Source of the DNA: Amycolatopsis sp. NBRC 101858
GTDB taxonomy: Bacteria; Actinomycetota; Actinomycetes; Mycobacteriales; Pseudonocardiaceae
Direction of reading: 5' to 3'
Length of the DNA: 64,000 nt
Assembly (NCBI RefSeq): GCF_030269325.1
Contig: NZ_BSTD01000001.1
Coordinates: 1,938,681-2,002,680 of the forward strand
Under the pieces are notes generated by a model, which was not told where the DNA came from, made no database searches, and worked only from the letters and a program-made list of their open reading frames with translations. Shown piece after piece: positions 38,830-48,248 of the stretch. The translations under genes were made by a program, and so were the position numbers. Each line of letters begins with the position of its first letter. The first letter of the stretch is position 1.

Positions 38830-40806
38830 CTACCGGTTACCGGCCCCGGACCCTGGAGCCGCACCAGCTGCGACAACGCCCTGCTGGCCTTCGATCTCGT
38901 AGACGGACGCGCCGGGGTTCTGGAACACGACCTTGAAACCGGACGTGGTGTCGAGGTGGCTCAGGCCGGGCCCGCTGTTCGTCGACAACGTGACCTTGCC
39001 CTTGCCGACGAAGACGTACCGCACCTTGAGGTCGGTGAGCAGTTCCCGCACGCGCGGGAACCGGTCGATGTCGTCGAGGTAGGTGCTGAGGTAGCCGGCC
39101 GGGGTGTCGAGCTCGGCGCCGTAGAAGGTCCATTCGACCGGCTGGACGCCGTCGAGCGCGTACATCCACACCGAGCCGTCGGCCTTGCCGTTCATCACCC
39201 GCTCGCCCGGCTGGACGTGCGCGGCGAGCCAGTCGAACGCCTCGCGCTCGTCGTTGCTGACCGTCGGGCCGCCGCTGTAGTTGAGCTGCAGGCGGGCGGC
39301 GTTGCGGCCGATGTACCCGCCGCGGCTCAGGCCGCCCACGACGACCACGAGCAGCACGACGCCGACCGTGGTGAGCGTCGCCGGGGAGACGTTCGGCAGC
39401 CGGGTGCCCGCCTTGCGCGCGAACCAGCGGGCCGCGGTCTCGGTGAACTCGCCGAACGCGACCGCCCCGGCCAGCGGGACCAGCGCGCCGATCCGCCAGT
39501 GGTCGTTGTAGAAGATGCCGGTCAGGGTGTGGATGAGCGGCGTCTCCAGCGACACGGTGGCGGCGAACAGCCCGCCGAACACGACGTAGGCGGCGACCAT
39601 CCACAGCATCCGCCGGTGCTTCACCAGCAGGAAGATGCCGATCAGGGCGGGCACCCCGATCCACCACTGCGGGAAGGCCGCCATCGGCGAGAACGTGAGC
39701 GTCTCGCCGAGGCCGCCGGTGACGGTGGCTTCGGAGCTCCAGAACGCGCTGGTCACGCCGCCGGCGTTGTACAGCGACGGCAACGCCAGCGGCAGCCCGC
39801 AGACGACGGCGAGCGCGACCGTGGCCCCGAGCGAGGCCGCCGACCGGCGCCAGTCGATCCGCTCGGCCTTGAACAGCACGGCGAGCAGGATCAGCAGGAA
39901 GTACACGACGACGACGAACGCGACGCTGGTGTGCAGGCCGATCAGGCCGGCGACGCCGACACCGATCGCGACCGGGCCCGAGATCCCGCGCGGCTCCAGC
40001 AGCCGGCGGGCGAGCGCGAGCATCGCGGGGATCAGCGCGACGCCGGCGACGTACGGCCAGAGCGGGCCGCGCCACAGCGAGTCGTACGGGAAGTTGGTGA
40101 ACGAGGCCGACACCGCCGCGGCCGCGGCGACCGCGAGCGCCGGCATCCGCCACGCGTGGCACATCGCCGCGACGCCGATCGGCACGCACAGGATCACCGT
40201 GAGCGCGCCCATGTTCAGCGTCGGCATCATCGCCAGGCCGGCCTTGTCGAAGACCAGCGCGAGCAGGGCGTGGTAGGTGTCCGGGTAGAAGTAGTTCGTC
40301 TGGTCCGGCAGGTTCGCGATGGTGCCGACGGTCGACGGCCGGGCGTCGCCGTGCTCGGCGATCCAGCGGACCAGGTTGGCGTGGAACGGCGCGTCCCAGC
40401 CCTGCTGGACCTGGTTCAGGCCGCGGGCGCCGCGCAGGAACGTGACGATGCCGACGAGGCTGCCGGCCAGGACACCGGCCCCGATCAGCAGGTGTTCGCG
40501 CAGGGACCGGGCGGGGGCCGCCGCGGCGGCGTCCTGCTCCGCCCAGTCGGGGTGGCGCCGGGCGGTGAACCGCTGGACGAGGAACGCGAGCCCGAAGCCG
40601 ACGGCCGAAAGCACGAGCGTCCAGAGCGCGACGTCGAGCGTCGACCAGCGGATGCCGAGCCCGCCCAGCACCGGCACGCCCAGGCTGACGATGCCGAACG
40701 TCAGGATCGGCGCGGCCGCGGCGAGCAGCCAGCCGCGCAGCCGGATCGCGGCCCCGAAGACGAGGCCCGGCAGCCAGAAGGCGAGCACGACCAGAAGTAC
40801 GTTCAT
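38830..40806 (-). CDS. DUF6541 multi-pass membrane protein, probable GT-C glycosyltransferase
   Basis: A 658-residue protein with roughly 13 hydrophobic segments followed by an extracytoplasmic C-terminal domain of about 160 residues (AFDWLAAHVQPGERVMNGKADGSVWMYAL region). The large loop after helix 3 contains WDAPFHANLVRWIAEHGDARPST, reminiscent of the acidic first loop of GT-C enzymes that use polyprenyl-phosphate sugars. No enzymatic role is proven for the family. It lies 20 nt upstream of the GT2 gene. Confidence 0.8.
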   Translation of the reverse strand: MNVLLVVLAFWLPGLVFGAAIRLRGWLLAAAAPILTFGIVSLGVPVLGGLGIRWSTLDVALWTLVLSAVGFGLAFLVQRFTARRHPDWAEQDAAAAAPARSLREHLLIGAGVLAGSLVGIVTFLRGARGLNQVQQGWDAPFHANLVRWIAEHGDARPSTVGTIANLPDQTNYFYPDTYHALLALVFDKAGLAMMPTLNMGALTVILCVPIGVAAMCHAWRMPALAVAAAAAVSASFTNFPYDSLWRGPLWPYVAGVALIPAMLALARRLLEPRGISGPVAIGVGVAGLIGLHTSVAFVVVVYFLLILLAVLFKAERIDWRRSAASLGATVALAVVCGLPLALPSLYNAGGVTSAFWSSEATVTGGLGETLTFSPMAAFPQWWIGVPALIGIFLLVKHRRMLWMVAAYVVFGGLFAATVSLETPLIHTLTGIFYNDHWRIGALVPLAGAVAFGEFTETAARWFARKAGTRLPNVSPATLTTVGVVLLVVVVGGLSRGGYIGRNAARLQLNYSGGPTVSNDEREAFDWLAAHVQPGERVMNGKADGSVWMYALDGVQPVEWTFYGAELDTPAGYLSTYLDDIDRFPRVRELLTDLKVRYVFVGKGKVTLSTNSGPGLSHLDTTSGFKVVFQNPGASVYEIEGQQGVVAAGAAPGSGAGNR

Positions 40807-40870
40807 GGTTTTCCGCTGTCCAACCTCACCGGCGATACCCCGCCGATTCCTGTCCCCGGTCCGGCCGGGG

Positions 40871-42187
40871 TCACCCTACTGGGACGTCCGAAGCGGGCCG
40901 CACGTTGCCCGGACGTCGCAAGACGAACATCAACACGACCACGAGCCCCAGCGTGGGCCCCCCGGCCAGCCCGGCGACCGCCTTGAGGATCGGGTCGCCC
41001 GGCACGAGCAGCAGCGTCACCGCGGTGGCGGCGGCGACCACGGCCCAGGTGACCAGCACCTTGCTCGCCTCCTTGCGCGCCACCAGCACCGCCGTCATCA
41101 GCTGCAGCGCCGTGAGCAGCACCGCACCCCACACCATCCACGCCACCCACCAGCCCTGGGCGACGAAGTCCGAGCCGTAGAGCAGCGACACCAGCCACGG
41201 CCCGATCAGCCAGCCGACCAGGGCGCCGACGACGCCGAGGGCGACCGTGCCGAGCGCGCCGAGCGCGAGCAGCCGCCGGAGCCGGTGCGTGCCCTCCTCG
41301 GTGCCCGAAAGCCGGACGACCGTCGGCACGGCGAGCGCCTGCAGCGGGGAAAGCAGCAGCAGTGGCACCCGGGACACGGTGAGCGTCGCGAACAGGACGC
41401 CGACGTCGGCCACCGAGCCGCCGGGCGCGAGCAGGCTCACCATCGCCGGGTAGCCGGTGATGACGCTCGCGGTCAGCGCGGCCCCGGTCAGCAGGACGAG
41501 GATCCGGCCGGTCACCGGCCCCCAGCCCTCGCCGTCGGCGTGCGGGTCGACCAGGCCGGAGACCGGCTTGACGAACAGCAGCCAGGCGAACGAGCCGGTC
41601 GCGGCCGCGATCGCGAACGACGTCACGCCGGTGAGCCCGGCCGCGGCGATCCCGAGCAGCACGACCACGCGGACCGCGGCTTCGGCGACGACCAGGCCCG
41701 AGTACGGCTTGATCCGCTGCTGGCCGACCAGCAGGCCGCGGGCGGCGAACTGGCAGGCGAACGAGATCGCGCCGCACAGCACGATGACGCCGAGCGCGGT
41801 GTTGCCGCCGTAGAGCCGGTCCGAGAGCACCGGCACGGCCATCGTCAGCGCCGCGACCACGGCGACGGTCACCGCGCCGACGGTCAGCGCGCGCAGCGCG
41901 GGCCTGCCCGCCCGGCCGCCGTCGAGCGCGGCCACCGCGGACTGGCGGGACAGCTCCTGCTCCAGCGGCGACAGCGCGCTGCCGAGGCCCATCAGGATGC
42001 CCCAGAACGAGAGGTAGACCTTGCTGTTCTCCGGCCCGAGCCAGCGGGTGGCGACCAGCGTCAGCACGTAGCCGAGCGCGATCGCGACGAGCAGCGAGAT
42101 GCCGATCTTCCCGGCCGAGCGCCCGGTTTCCTTCGCCAGGCTGCGCCCGTCCGTCTCGTCGGACTCGTGGGTCACCGGTGAGCTCAT
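40871..42187 (-). CDS. polysaccharide flippase (MOP superfamily)
   Basis: A 438-residue Wzx-like protein with 12 to 14 hydrophobic segments (SAGKIGISLLVAIALGYVLTL first). The ATG at 42187 overlaps the stop of the GT2 gene (42184) by 4 nt; the far longer frame is an artefact. It is presumed to move the lipid-linked product of this locus. Confidence 0.86.
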   Translation of the reverse strand: MSSPVTHESDETDGRSLAKETGRSAGKIGISLLVAIALGYVLTLVATRWLGPENSKVYLSFWGILMGLGSALSPLEQELSRQSAVAALDGGRAGRPALRALTVGAVTVAVVAALTMAVPVLSDRLYGGNTALGVIVLCGAISFACQFAARGLLVGQQRIKPYSGLVVAEAAVRVVVLLGIAAAGLTGVTSFAIAAATGSFAWLLFVKPVSGLVDPHADGEGWGPVTGRILVLLTGAALTASVITGYPAMVSLLAPGGSVADVGVLFATLTVSRVPLLLLSPLQALAVPTVVRLSGTEEGTHRLRRLLALGALGTVALGVVGALVGWLIGPWLVSLLYGSDFVAQGWWVAWMVWGAVLLTALQLMTAVLVARKEASKVLVTWAVVAAATAVTLLLVPGDPILKAVAGLAGGPTLGLVVVLMFVLRRPGNVRPASDVPVG

Positions 42188-43206
42188 CGTCCCCGCCGCC
42201 GGCGGGCACGCAGCGCCATGACGAGACCACGGACGGCGCCGGCACCGAAGCCGGCGCCGAAGACCGGGGCCAGCTTCGCGACGGCCTTGGCCTCCGCGTT
42301 CGTCGCGCCGAAGCGCGTCACGGCCGCCCCGGCCGCGGCCGACCCGGCGGCCGCGAGCAGCACGGCCGTCTTCGGGCGTTTGGCCGCGAGGCCGAGGCCC
42401 AGCAGGCCGACGCCGAACGCGGCGAACAGGCCGTTGCGGGCCGGGCCCGGCGAGCCGAGGTAGGAGTCCACGAACGTCGTCCCGCGGAAGTACGCCTGGG
42501 CGGCGAACTTCTTGAAGCTCTCGCGCCCGTGGTAGGTCGCGGAGAACTCCGGGGCCAGGAAGATGCGGTGCCGTTCGGCGATCCACCGCAGGACACCGGT
42601 GTCGTCACTGGCGAAGCGGACGTCGTCGAACAGGGAAACGAAAGCGTCCGACGCCGACTCGAGAACCGCGCGCGGTGCGGAAAAGAACCCGGTGCCCTTC
42701 GGGAACAGGTCGAACTCTTCGATGCCGAAGGACATCAGGCGCGGATCCGCGCAGTAGCGGCGCCAGGGGATCTTCACCAGCCCGGCCATGAAACCGGCGT
42801 ACGGGTTGTCTTCGGACGCGACGTTGACGTGGCCGTTCCAGACCGTCCGTTCGGGGTGGTCGACCAGCTGGTCGCGCAGGAACGTCAGCGCGCCGGTGTC
42901 CACCACCACCCGGCTGTCCAGCAGCAGGATCTGGTTCCCGGCGGCCTTGGCGATGCCCGCCCGCCGGGCCTCGAAGCGGCCCGAGTTGGCCTGGCTGAGC
43001 ACGGTGATGCCGTGGCGTTCGCGCAGCTCGTCGAGCCGCGTGGGGGTGGCGTCCGTGCTGCCGTCGTCGACGACGACGACCTCGATCGGCCAGCTGGCCT
43101 CCGCGGCGGAGACCATCAGTGCGCCGACACTGCGTTCGATCCAGTCCTGCTCGTTGTAGACCGGGATCACGACGCTGAGCGAGGGGAGGAGCGGGTTCGC
43201 ACTCAC
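42184..43206 (-). CDS. family 2 glycosyltransferase with C-terminal hydrophobic segment
   Basis: A 340-residue GT2: SLSVVIPVYNEQDWIERSVG, VVVDDGSTDATPT, LLLDSRVVVD (DxD-like position) and RIFLAPEFSATYHGRESF. Two short hydrophobic stretches (about 270-310) could bind the membrane. The GTG at 43206 has no ribosome site and faces the epimerase gene across 84 bp, suggesting a leaderless or coupled start. It is the first gene of the minus-strand glycan operon. Confidence 0.86.
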   Translation of the reverse strand: MSANPLLPSLSVVIPVYNEQDWIERSVGALMVSAAEASWPIEVVVVDDGSTDATPTRLDELRERHGITVLSQANSGRFEARRAGIAKAAGNQILLLDSRVVVDTGALTFLRDQLVDHPERTVWNGHVNVASEDNPYAGFMAGLVKIPWRRYCADPRLMSFGIEEFDLFPKGTGFFSAPRAVLESASDAFVSLFDDVRFASDDTGVLRWIAERHRIFLAPEFSATYHGRESFKKFAAQAYFRGTTFVDSYLGSPGPARNGLFAAFGVGLLGLGLAAKRPKTAVLLAAAGSAAAGAAVTRFGATNAEAKAVAKLAPVFGAGFGAGAVRGLVMALRARRRRGR

Positions 43207-43290
43207 CGGGCCGAGGCTACCCGGCGGCCCCCGCGGCGGGTCGGCCAGTATCCTTGCGCCACCGCACCCGACCAGAAATGGGCCTTCACG

Positions 43291-44388
43291 GTGATTTCCT
43301 TCATTCTCGGCACCACCGCGGAACTGATCAAGATCGCGCCCGTCTACCACGGGATCCGCGAGCGCGGGATGCGGCCGAAGATCTGGTTCACCGCGCAGCA
43401 CGTCGACGAGGTCGCGGACGTCCTCGCGGACCTGGACATGCCGGCGCCCGACGTCTGGCTGGTGCCGGAGGAGAAGGCCCACAACCTCGAGTCGCCGGCG
43501 CAGGTGCCGGGCTGGGCCGCGCAGGTCATGCGCACCGCGTGGAGCCGCCGGCACGAGCTGCGCGCCGCGCTGACCGAGGACGGCCGTCCCCCGCTGGTGC
43601 TGGTGCACGGCGACACGTTCACCACGCCGTACGGCTCGCTGATCGGGAAGCGGATCCTCAAGTCCCGCGTCGGGCACGTCGAGGCGGGCGCGCGGTCGGG
43701 CAGCATCCTGTCGCCGCTGCCCGAGGAGCTCAACCGCAAGATCGCGGCGAAGATCGTCGACATCCACTTCGCGCCGAGCGCGCGTGAGGTGAACAACCTC
43801 CGCAACGCCCGCGGTGTGGTGGTCGACACCGAGGCGAACACGGCGATCGACGCGATGCGCCTGGCCATCAACGGGCCGCTGGACGTGCCGAACCTGCCGG
43901 AGAAGTTCGGCCTGGCCACGCTGCACCGCTTCGAGCTGGTCTCGCGCCCGGACAAGTACCGCGAGGTGCTGGAGATCCTGCGCGAGCAGAGCCGCACGAT
44001 GCCGATCCTGTACATGGCCGGGGCGCCGGAGCGCGAGAAGATCCGCGCGCTGGGCATCGGGAACATCTTCGACGACCAGTTCATCGTCCAGCCGAAGATG
44101 CGCTACCTGAAGTTCCTCCCGCTGGTGGCGCGCGCCGAGTACGTCGTCACCGACTCGGGTGGTCTTTCGGCCGAGTGCTACTACCTCGGCCTGCCGTGCG
44201 CGGTGCACCGCGAGCGCACGGAGACGCCGCAGCACCTCGGCGAGACGGTCGTGCTGACGGAAATGCGCGGCGACAAGCTGCAGAACTTCCTCGACACGTA
44301 CCAGAACCGGCGTGGCGAGTCCTGGATGGACAAGTACCACCCGTCCGAGATCGTCGTCGACACGCTGGCGCAGCTCGGCTACTGCTGA
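43291..44388 (+). CDS. wecB: UDP-N-acetylglucosamine 2-epimerase-like enzyme
   Basis: A 365-residue GT-B-fold epimerase: LGTTAELIKIAPVY at the N-terminus, VHGDTFTT, GHVEAGARSGSILSPLPEELNRKI (catalytic Glu and Asn-Arg), and TDSGGLSAECYYLGLPC. It would convert UDP-GlcNAc to UDP-ManNAc. The GTG start at 43291 keeps the N-terminal strand and has no clear ribosome site. Divergent from the GT2 operon, it may supply its donor sugar; related enzymes act on other UDP sugars. Confidence 0.87.
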   Translation: MISFILGTTAELIKIAPVYHGIRERGMRPKIWFTAQHVDEVADVLADLDMPAPDVWLVPEEKAHNLESPAQVPGWAAQVMRTAWSRRHELRAALTEDGRPPLVLVHGDTFTTPYGSLIGKRILKSRVGHVEAGARSGSILSPLPEELNRKIAAKIVDIHFAPSAREVNNLRNARGVVVDTEANTAIDAMRLAINGPLDVPNLPEKFGLATLHRFELVSRPDKYREVLEILREQSRTMPILYMAGAPEREKIRALGIGNIFDDQFIVQPKMRYLKFLPLVARAEYVVTDSGGLSAECYYLGLPCAVHRERTETPQHLGETVVLTEMRGDKLQNFLDTYQNRRGESWMDKYHPSEIVVDTLAQLGYC

Positions 44389-44446
44389 GGCGCTCGTTGG
44401 AGTGACCCCGGTCGCTGTTCCGTGAGCGATCGGGCAGCGTTCGGCC

Positions 44447-44965
44447 ATGATCCACATCGGACTGGCCGCGCTGCTGGCCGTCTCACCGCTGGCCGACTAC
44501 CAGTCGGCGTACCTCGCCGCGGCGGGTCCGATCGCCCGCGAGATCCACGCGGCGTACGACATCCCGGCGTCGGTGACGGTGGCGCAGTCGGTCCTGGAGT
44601 CGAACTGGGGCCGCAGCAAGCTGTCGACGGCGGAGCTCAATTATTTCGGCTTCAAGTGCGTGACGCCGACGAGCCCGGGGCCGATCGCGGTGCGGTGTGC
44701 GCGCTATCCGACCACGGAATGCATTCCGTCGCCGTGCCACCCGGTGGATGCGTTTTTCCGTTCGTACGCCTCGGTTTTCGACTCATTCCGCGATTACGGA
44801 AGGCTGTTGGCGACGTCGTCGAACTACGCGGCGGCACTGCCGGTGCGAAACGACCCGGACGCGTTCATCCGGGCGGTGGCGCGCAAGTACGCCACCGACC
44901 CGGAGTACGCGAACAAGGTGATCAGGCTGATGGACCTGTACGACCTGCGCCGCTTCGACGCGTGA
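44447..44965 (+). CDS. glucosaminidase-domain (FlgJ/LytD-like) secreted hydrolase
   Basis: A 172-residue protein with a short N-terminal signal or membrane segment and a GH73 domain: IPASVTVAQSVLESNWGRS with the catalytic glutamate (about residue 52), then ELNYFGFKC and [15 protein letters not shown]. It should cleave beta-1,4 bonds of peptidoglycan glycans. Four cysteines (GFKCV, VRCAR, ECIPS, PCHP) may form disulfides. It overlaps the convergent hypothetical gene by 44 nt. Confidence 0.87.
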   Translation: MIHIGLAALLAVSPLADYQSAYLAAAGPIAREIHAAYDIPASVTVAQSVLESNWGRSKLSTAELNYFGFKCVTPTSPGPIAVRCARYPTTECIPSPCHPVDAFFRSYASVFDSFRDYGRLLATSSNYAAALPVRNDPDAFIRAVARKYATDPEYANKVIRLMDLYDLRRFDA

Positions 44966-45419
44966 GCTTCCGGACGGCCGGGACGAAGTTCCGGCCGGTC
45001 AGGTCGGCGAACTTCTCGAAGAACTCGACGCCGCCCGCCGTGAGCGCGGACAGCAGCCGTTCCTCACCGGTGACCGCGGTCTCGCGGTACTGCCCACCGG
45101 CCACGGTGATCCGGATGAGCCCCGGCGGCACGGGTTCGAGCGTGATGTCCGCGGGCTGGTCGGGGAAGCTCACCTCGGCGCGGCCACTCGCCCGGTAGCC
45201 GGCCACGAGGTCGGCAACGGAACCCCACAGCCCCTCGATCTCCGACTCCCAGCTCGGGCCCAGGAGGGCGACCTGGCCGATGGTCAGCTCGATCACGCCG
45301 GTCAGGTCGTCGCCGTGCCGGACCCGCGGCAGCTCGGTGCACTCCCGGATGTCGACGTGCCCTCGCTCGAAGGACAGCAGCGTCCGGACCGGCGCGACCG
45401 GCAGCCCGTCAAAGGACAC
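44922..45419 (-). CDS. conserved hypothetical protein
   Basis: A 165-residue soluble acidic protein ([33 protein letters not shown]) with beta-rich sequence; no domain recognised. GTG start overlaps the recR stop by 11 nt, so it is the downstream gene of the YbaB-recR operon. Its 3' end overlaps the glucosaminidase gene by 44 nt, which is long for real convergent genes, but codon usage fits this frame. Confidence 0.65.
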   Translation of the reverse strand: MSFDGLPVAPVRTLLSFERGHVDIRECTELPRVRHGDDLTGVIELTIGQVALLGPSWESEIEGLWGSVADLVAGYRASGRAEVSFPDQPADITLEPVPPGLIRITVAGGQYRETAVTGEERLLSALTAGGVEFFEKFADLTGRNFVPAVRKLTRRSGAGRTGPSA

Positions 45420-46005
45420 GGCGGCCCGAGAGGGCGCGGCCGAGAGTCAGCTCGTCCGCGAACTCCAGGTCACCGCCCATCGGGAGCCCCGACGCCAGCC
45501 TCGTCACGCTCAGCCCCGGGAAGTCCCTCAGCATCCGCACCAGGTACGTCGCCGTCGCTTCGCCCTCCGTGTTGGGGTCCGTCGCGATGATGATCTCGCT
45601 GATGTCCGCTTCGCCGATGCGCTTGAGCAGCTCGCGCATGCGCAGCTGCTCCGGCCCGATGCCCGACAACGGGTCCAGCGCGCCGCCCAAGACGTGGTAG
45701 CGGCCCTTGAACTCGCGCGTGCGCTCGACCGCCAGGACGTCCTTCGGCTCCTCGACCACGCAGATGACCGTGAGGTCGCGGCGCTCGTCGCGGCAGATGC
45801 GGCACTTCTGCTGCTCGGAGACGTTGCCGCACACCTCGCAGAACTGCACGCCCTCCTTGACCTTGCCGAGCACGTCCTGCAGCCGCGCGATGTCGGCCGG
45901 GTCGGTGGCCAGCAGGTGGAACGCGATCCGCTGGGCGCTCTTCGGCCCGACCCCGGGCAGGCGCCCGAGCTCGTCGATCAGGTCCTGGACGACACCTTCG
46001 TACAA
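45409..46005 (-). CDS. recR: recombination protein RecR
   Basis: A 198-residue RecR, which with RecF and RecO loads RecA at gaps. Helix-hairpin-helix [20 protein letters not shown], zinc finger C56/C59/C68/C71, Toprim domain from about 79 and the C-terminal Walker-B-like strand are complete. It starts with TTG at 46005, five bases after the YbaB stop. Confidence 0.96.
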   Translation of the reverse strand: MYEGVVQDLIDELGRLPGVGPKSAQRIAFHLLATDPADIARLQDVLGKVKEGVQFCEVCGNVSEQQKCRICRDERRDLTVICVVEEPKDVLAVERTREFKGRYHVLGGALDPLSGIGPEQLRMRELLKRIGEADISEIIIATDPNTEGEATATYLVRMLRDFPGLSVTRLASGLPMGGDLEFADELTLGRALSGRRVL

Positions 46006-46010
46006 GTTCG

Positions 46011-46370
46011 TCAGCCGCCGAAGCCGAGGGCGCCGAGGTCCGGCATGCCGCCACCGCCGCCGAGACCGCCGGCCAGCGGGCCGAGCTTCTGCTCGGTGAG
46101 CTTCTGCGCGCTCGCCGACGCGTCGCGGACCGCCGCCACGATCAGGTCGGACAGCGTTTCGACGTCGTCCGGGTCGACGACCTTCGGGTCGATCTGCAGG
46201 CTCTTGAGCTGGCTGTCACCGGAGACGGTCGCGGTGACCAGCCCGCCACCGGCCGTGCCGGTGACCTCGGTGTTGGCGAGCTCCTCTTGGGCCTCGACGA
46301 GCTTCTGCTGCATCTGCTGCGCCTGCTGCATCAGCTGGGAAATGTCGAAGCCGCCGCCGGGTTGCACCAT
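46011..46370 (-). CDS. YbaB/EbfC family nucleoid-associated protein
   Basis: A 119-residue DNA-binding protein: [38 protein letters not shown] then [26 protein letters not shown], followed by a flexible Gly-rich tail ([16 protein letters not shown]). It stands between dnaX and recR in many bacteria; here dnaX is 1.9 kb away, but recR directly follows. ATG at 46370. Confidence 0.94.
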   Translation of the reverse strand: MVQPGGGFDISQLMQQAQQMQQKLVEAQEELANTEVTGTAGGGLVTATVSGDSQLKSLQIDPKVVDPDDVETLSDLIVAAVRDASASAQKLTEQKLGPLAGGLGGGGGMPDLGALGFGG

Positions 46371-46457
46371 GATCGCACTCGGTCCTCTCTGCACGCCTGT
46401 GTCGCCACCAGGGTAGTCGCGCCACGGGTGGTGCCGGGTTGTGGCACCGTGGTCGCC

Positions 46458-47300
46458 GTGCGACGCGCGATTGCCCCCCTGCTGCTGGCCGGTGCCCTGC
46501 TGCTCACCGGCTGTGAAGAAGACACCCCGGCAGCACCGGCACCGGCTCCCGTGACGACCCGGACGGTCACGCCGACACCGACGACCGTGACGCCGGATCC
46601 GTCTCCATCGTCCACGCCGCCGTCCTCGGCCGCCGCGCCGCCGGTCGCGTCCGGGAAGGTCGTCGTGCTCGACCCCGGCCACAACGGCGGGAACGGCTCG
46701 CACCCGGCGGAGATCAACCGGCAGGTCCCGGCCGGGCGCGGCCAGAAGAAGCCGTGCAACACGACCGGCACCGCCACCAACGCCGGCTACCCCGAGCACG
46801 CGTTCACCTGGGACGTCGCCCAGCGCGTCGGGAAAGCGCTGGCGGGCAAGGGAATCCGCGTCGTCTACACGCGACCGGACGACACCGGCGTCGGCCCCTG
46901 CGTCGACAAGCGGGCCGCGATCGGCAACGACGCGAACGCCGACGCCGTCGTCTCCATCCACGCCGACGGCTCGACCGCGGCCGGCGCGAACGGCTTCCAC
47001 GTCGCGTACTCGTCGCCGCCGCTGAACGCCGCGCAGGGCGAGCCGTCGACGCGGCTGGCGCAGGTCGTCCGCGACACGATGCGCTCGGGCGGCTTCAGCA
47101 CGTCGAACTACATCGGCGGCAACGGCCTTTCGGCGCGCGCGGACCTCGGCGGGCTCAACCTTTCGACGCGGCCGTCGGTGCTCGTCGAGTGCGGGAACAT
47201 GCGCAACGCGACGGAGGCGGCCCGGATGACCAGCGCGGAGGGGCGCCAGCAGTACGCGTCCGCCATCGCGGCGGCGATCGAGGCCTACCTGGCTTCCTGA
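46458..47300 (+). CDS. N-acetylmuramoyl-L-alanine amidase lipoprotein (Amidase_3)
   Basis: A 280-residue lipoprotein (LLTGC lipobox, C19) with a Thr/Pro-rich linker (about 25-75) and an Amidase_3 domain: [11 protein letters not shown] (zinc histidine), [12 protein letters not shown] (zinc glutamate), VSIHADGS (third ligand) and SVLVECGNM with the catalytic glutamate. It cleaves the amide between muramic acid and the stem peptide. Start is GTG 46458; GTG 46449 is possible. Overlaps the convergent HxlR gene by 16 nt. Confidence 0.93.
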   Translation: MRRAIAPLLLAGALLLTGCEEDTPAAPAPAPVTTRTVTPTPTTVTPDPSPSSTPPSSAAAPPVASGKVVVLDPGHNGGNGSHPAEINRQVPAGRGQKKPCNTTGTATNAGYPEHAFTWDVAQRVGKALAGKGIRVVYTRPDDTGVGPCVDKRAAIGNDANADAVVSIHADGSTAAGANGFHVAYSSPPLNAAQGEPSTRLAQVVRDTMRSGGFSTSNYIGGNGLSARADLGGLNLSTRPSVLVECGNMRNATEAARMTSAEGRQQYASAIAAAIEAYLAS

Positions 47301-47638
47301 GCCTCGAGGACGGCCTCGCCGTGGCTCGTCGCCCACTTCGTGAGGACACCGATGGGCTCGACGAGCGTCTGCCCGAGGGTGGTCAGGCAGTACTCGACGC
47401 GCGGCGGCGCTTCGGCGTACGCGCGGCGGTCGACGAGGCCGTAGCCCTGGAGCTTGCGCAGCGTCTGCGTGAGGACCTTGCGGGAGATGCCGCCGATGAG
47501 GTCGACGAGCTCGCCGTGGCGCCGCGGGCCGCGGCTGAGCGCGAACACCACGACGACGGCCCACTTGTCGGCGATGATCTCGATCGCCAGCCGGGCCGGG
47601 CAGTCGGCCAGGAAGACGTCGCCGGGGAAGTCACCCAT
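47285..47638 (-). CDS. HxlR family transcriptional regulator
   Basis: A 117-residue winged-helix DUF24/HxlR regulator: [22 protein letters not shown] (cysteine C13 near the N-terminus is a typical redox sensor) and [36 protein letters not shown] at 47638. Divergent by 49 bp from an F420/PPOX oxidoreductase with a GGTACC-containing dyad between, so it probably senses oxidants or electrophiles and controls that gene. Confidence 0.92.
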   Translation of the reverse strand: MGDFPGDVFLADCPARLAIEIIADKWAVVVVFALSRGPRRHGELVDLIGGISRKVLTQTLRKLQGYGLVDRRAYAEAPPRVEYCLTTLGQTLVEPIGVLTKWATSHGEAVLEAQEAR

Positions 47639-47639
47639 G

Positions 47640-47674
47640 GGAACCAAGGTACCGAGCGGTACCCGTCGGGTTCC
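47640..47674. promoter_or_regulatory. HxlR operator candidate
   Basis: Between the divergent starts, GGTACC occurs twice (47648-47653 and 47658-47663, 4-nt spacing) and is flanked by GGAACC (47640-47645) and GGTTCC (47669-47674), a nested dyad covering the whole promoter space. Confidence 0.55.
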
Positions 47675-47687
47675 TAGGCTCGGGAGC

Positions 47688-48119
47688 ATGGAACTTCCCG
47701 AAAGCTCTCACCGGCTGTTCGAGCGGCCGTTCAACGCGGTGCTGACGACGATCAACCCGGACGGCTCGCCGCAGACCTCGATGGTCTGGGCCAGCCGCGA
47801 GGGCGACGAGATCGTGATGGGCATGGAGGGGCGGCGCCCCAAGGTCCGCAACATCCGCACCGACCCGCGCGTAACGGTGCTGATCGAGGACCACGACGGC
47901 CACGACGCGCGCGGGCTGCCGCAGTACCTGCTGGTCCGGGGGACGGCCCGGATCGTGGGCCCGGACATCGCCGACGAGTTCACGGCGCTGATGGACCGGC
48001 AGGCTCAGCGGTACCTCGGCGTGCCGAAGTACCTGCTGGGCAACCAGGGTTCGCCGACGGCGGTGATCGTGCGGATCACGGCGGACCGGGTGACGGGCAT
48101 CGGCCCCTGGGCCTCCTGA
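47688..48119 (+). CDS. PPOX-class F420-dependent oxidoreductase
   Basis: A 143-residue split-barrel flavin/deazaflavin protein: FNAVLTTINPDGSPQTSMVWASREGDEIVMGMEGRRPKVRNIRTDPRVTVLIED in outline, the standard actinobacterial F420-binding PPOX fold. GGGAG immediately precedes the ATG. Substrate unknown. It shares its divergent promoter with the HxlR regulator. Confidence 0.92.
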   Translation: MELPESSHRLFERPFNAVLTTINPDGSPQTSMVWASREGDEIVMGMEGRRPKVRNIRTDPRVTVLIEDHDGHDARGLPQYLLVRGTARIVGPDIADEFTALMDRQAQRYLGVPKYLLGNQGSPTAVIVRITADRVTGIGPWAS

Positions 48120-48124
48120 AAGCC

Positions 48125-48248
48125 GTACCCGGAGGGTCGGCTCGCGTACCTGAGCGGTCGGCTCGCGTACCTGGAGGGTCGGTTCGTGAGCCGACCGTCC
48201 GGGTACGCGAACCGACTCCCTGGGTACGCGAGCCGACCGTCCGGGTTC
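48125..48248. repeat. six 21-bp repeats, three direct then three inverted
   Basis: Units at 48125, 48146 and 48167 read GTACCYGGAGGGTCGG-TTC/CTC-type in the forward sense; those ending at 48206, 48227 and 48248 are the same unit in reverse complement (GAGCCGACCGTCCGGG-TAC). All spacings are exactly 21 bp, except that the first inverted unit at the centre is trimmed by two bases. The array fills the space between the convergent PPOX and dnaX genes and enters the dnaX stop codon. It can form a long cruciform. Confidence 0.8.
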
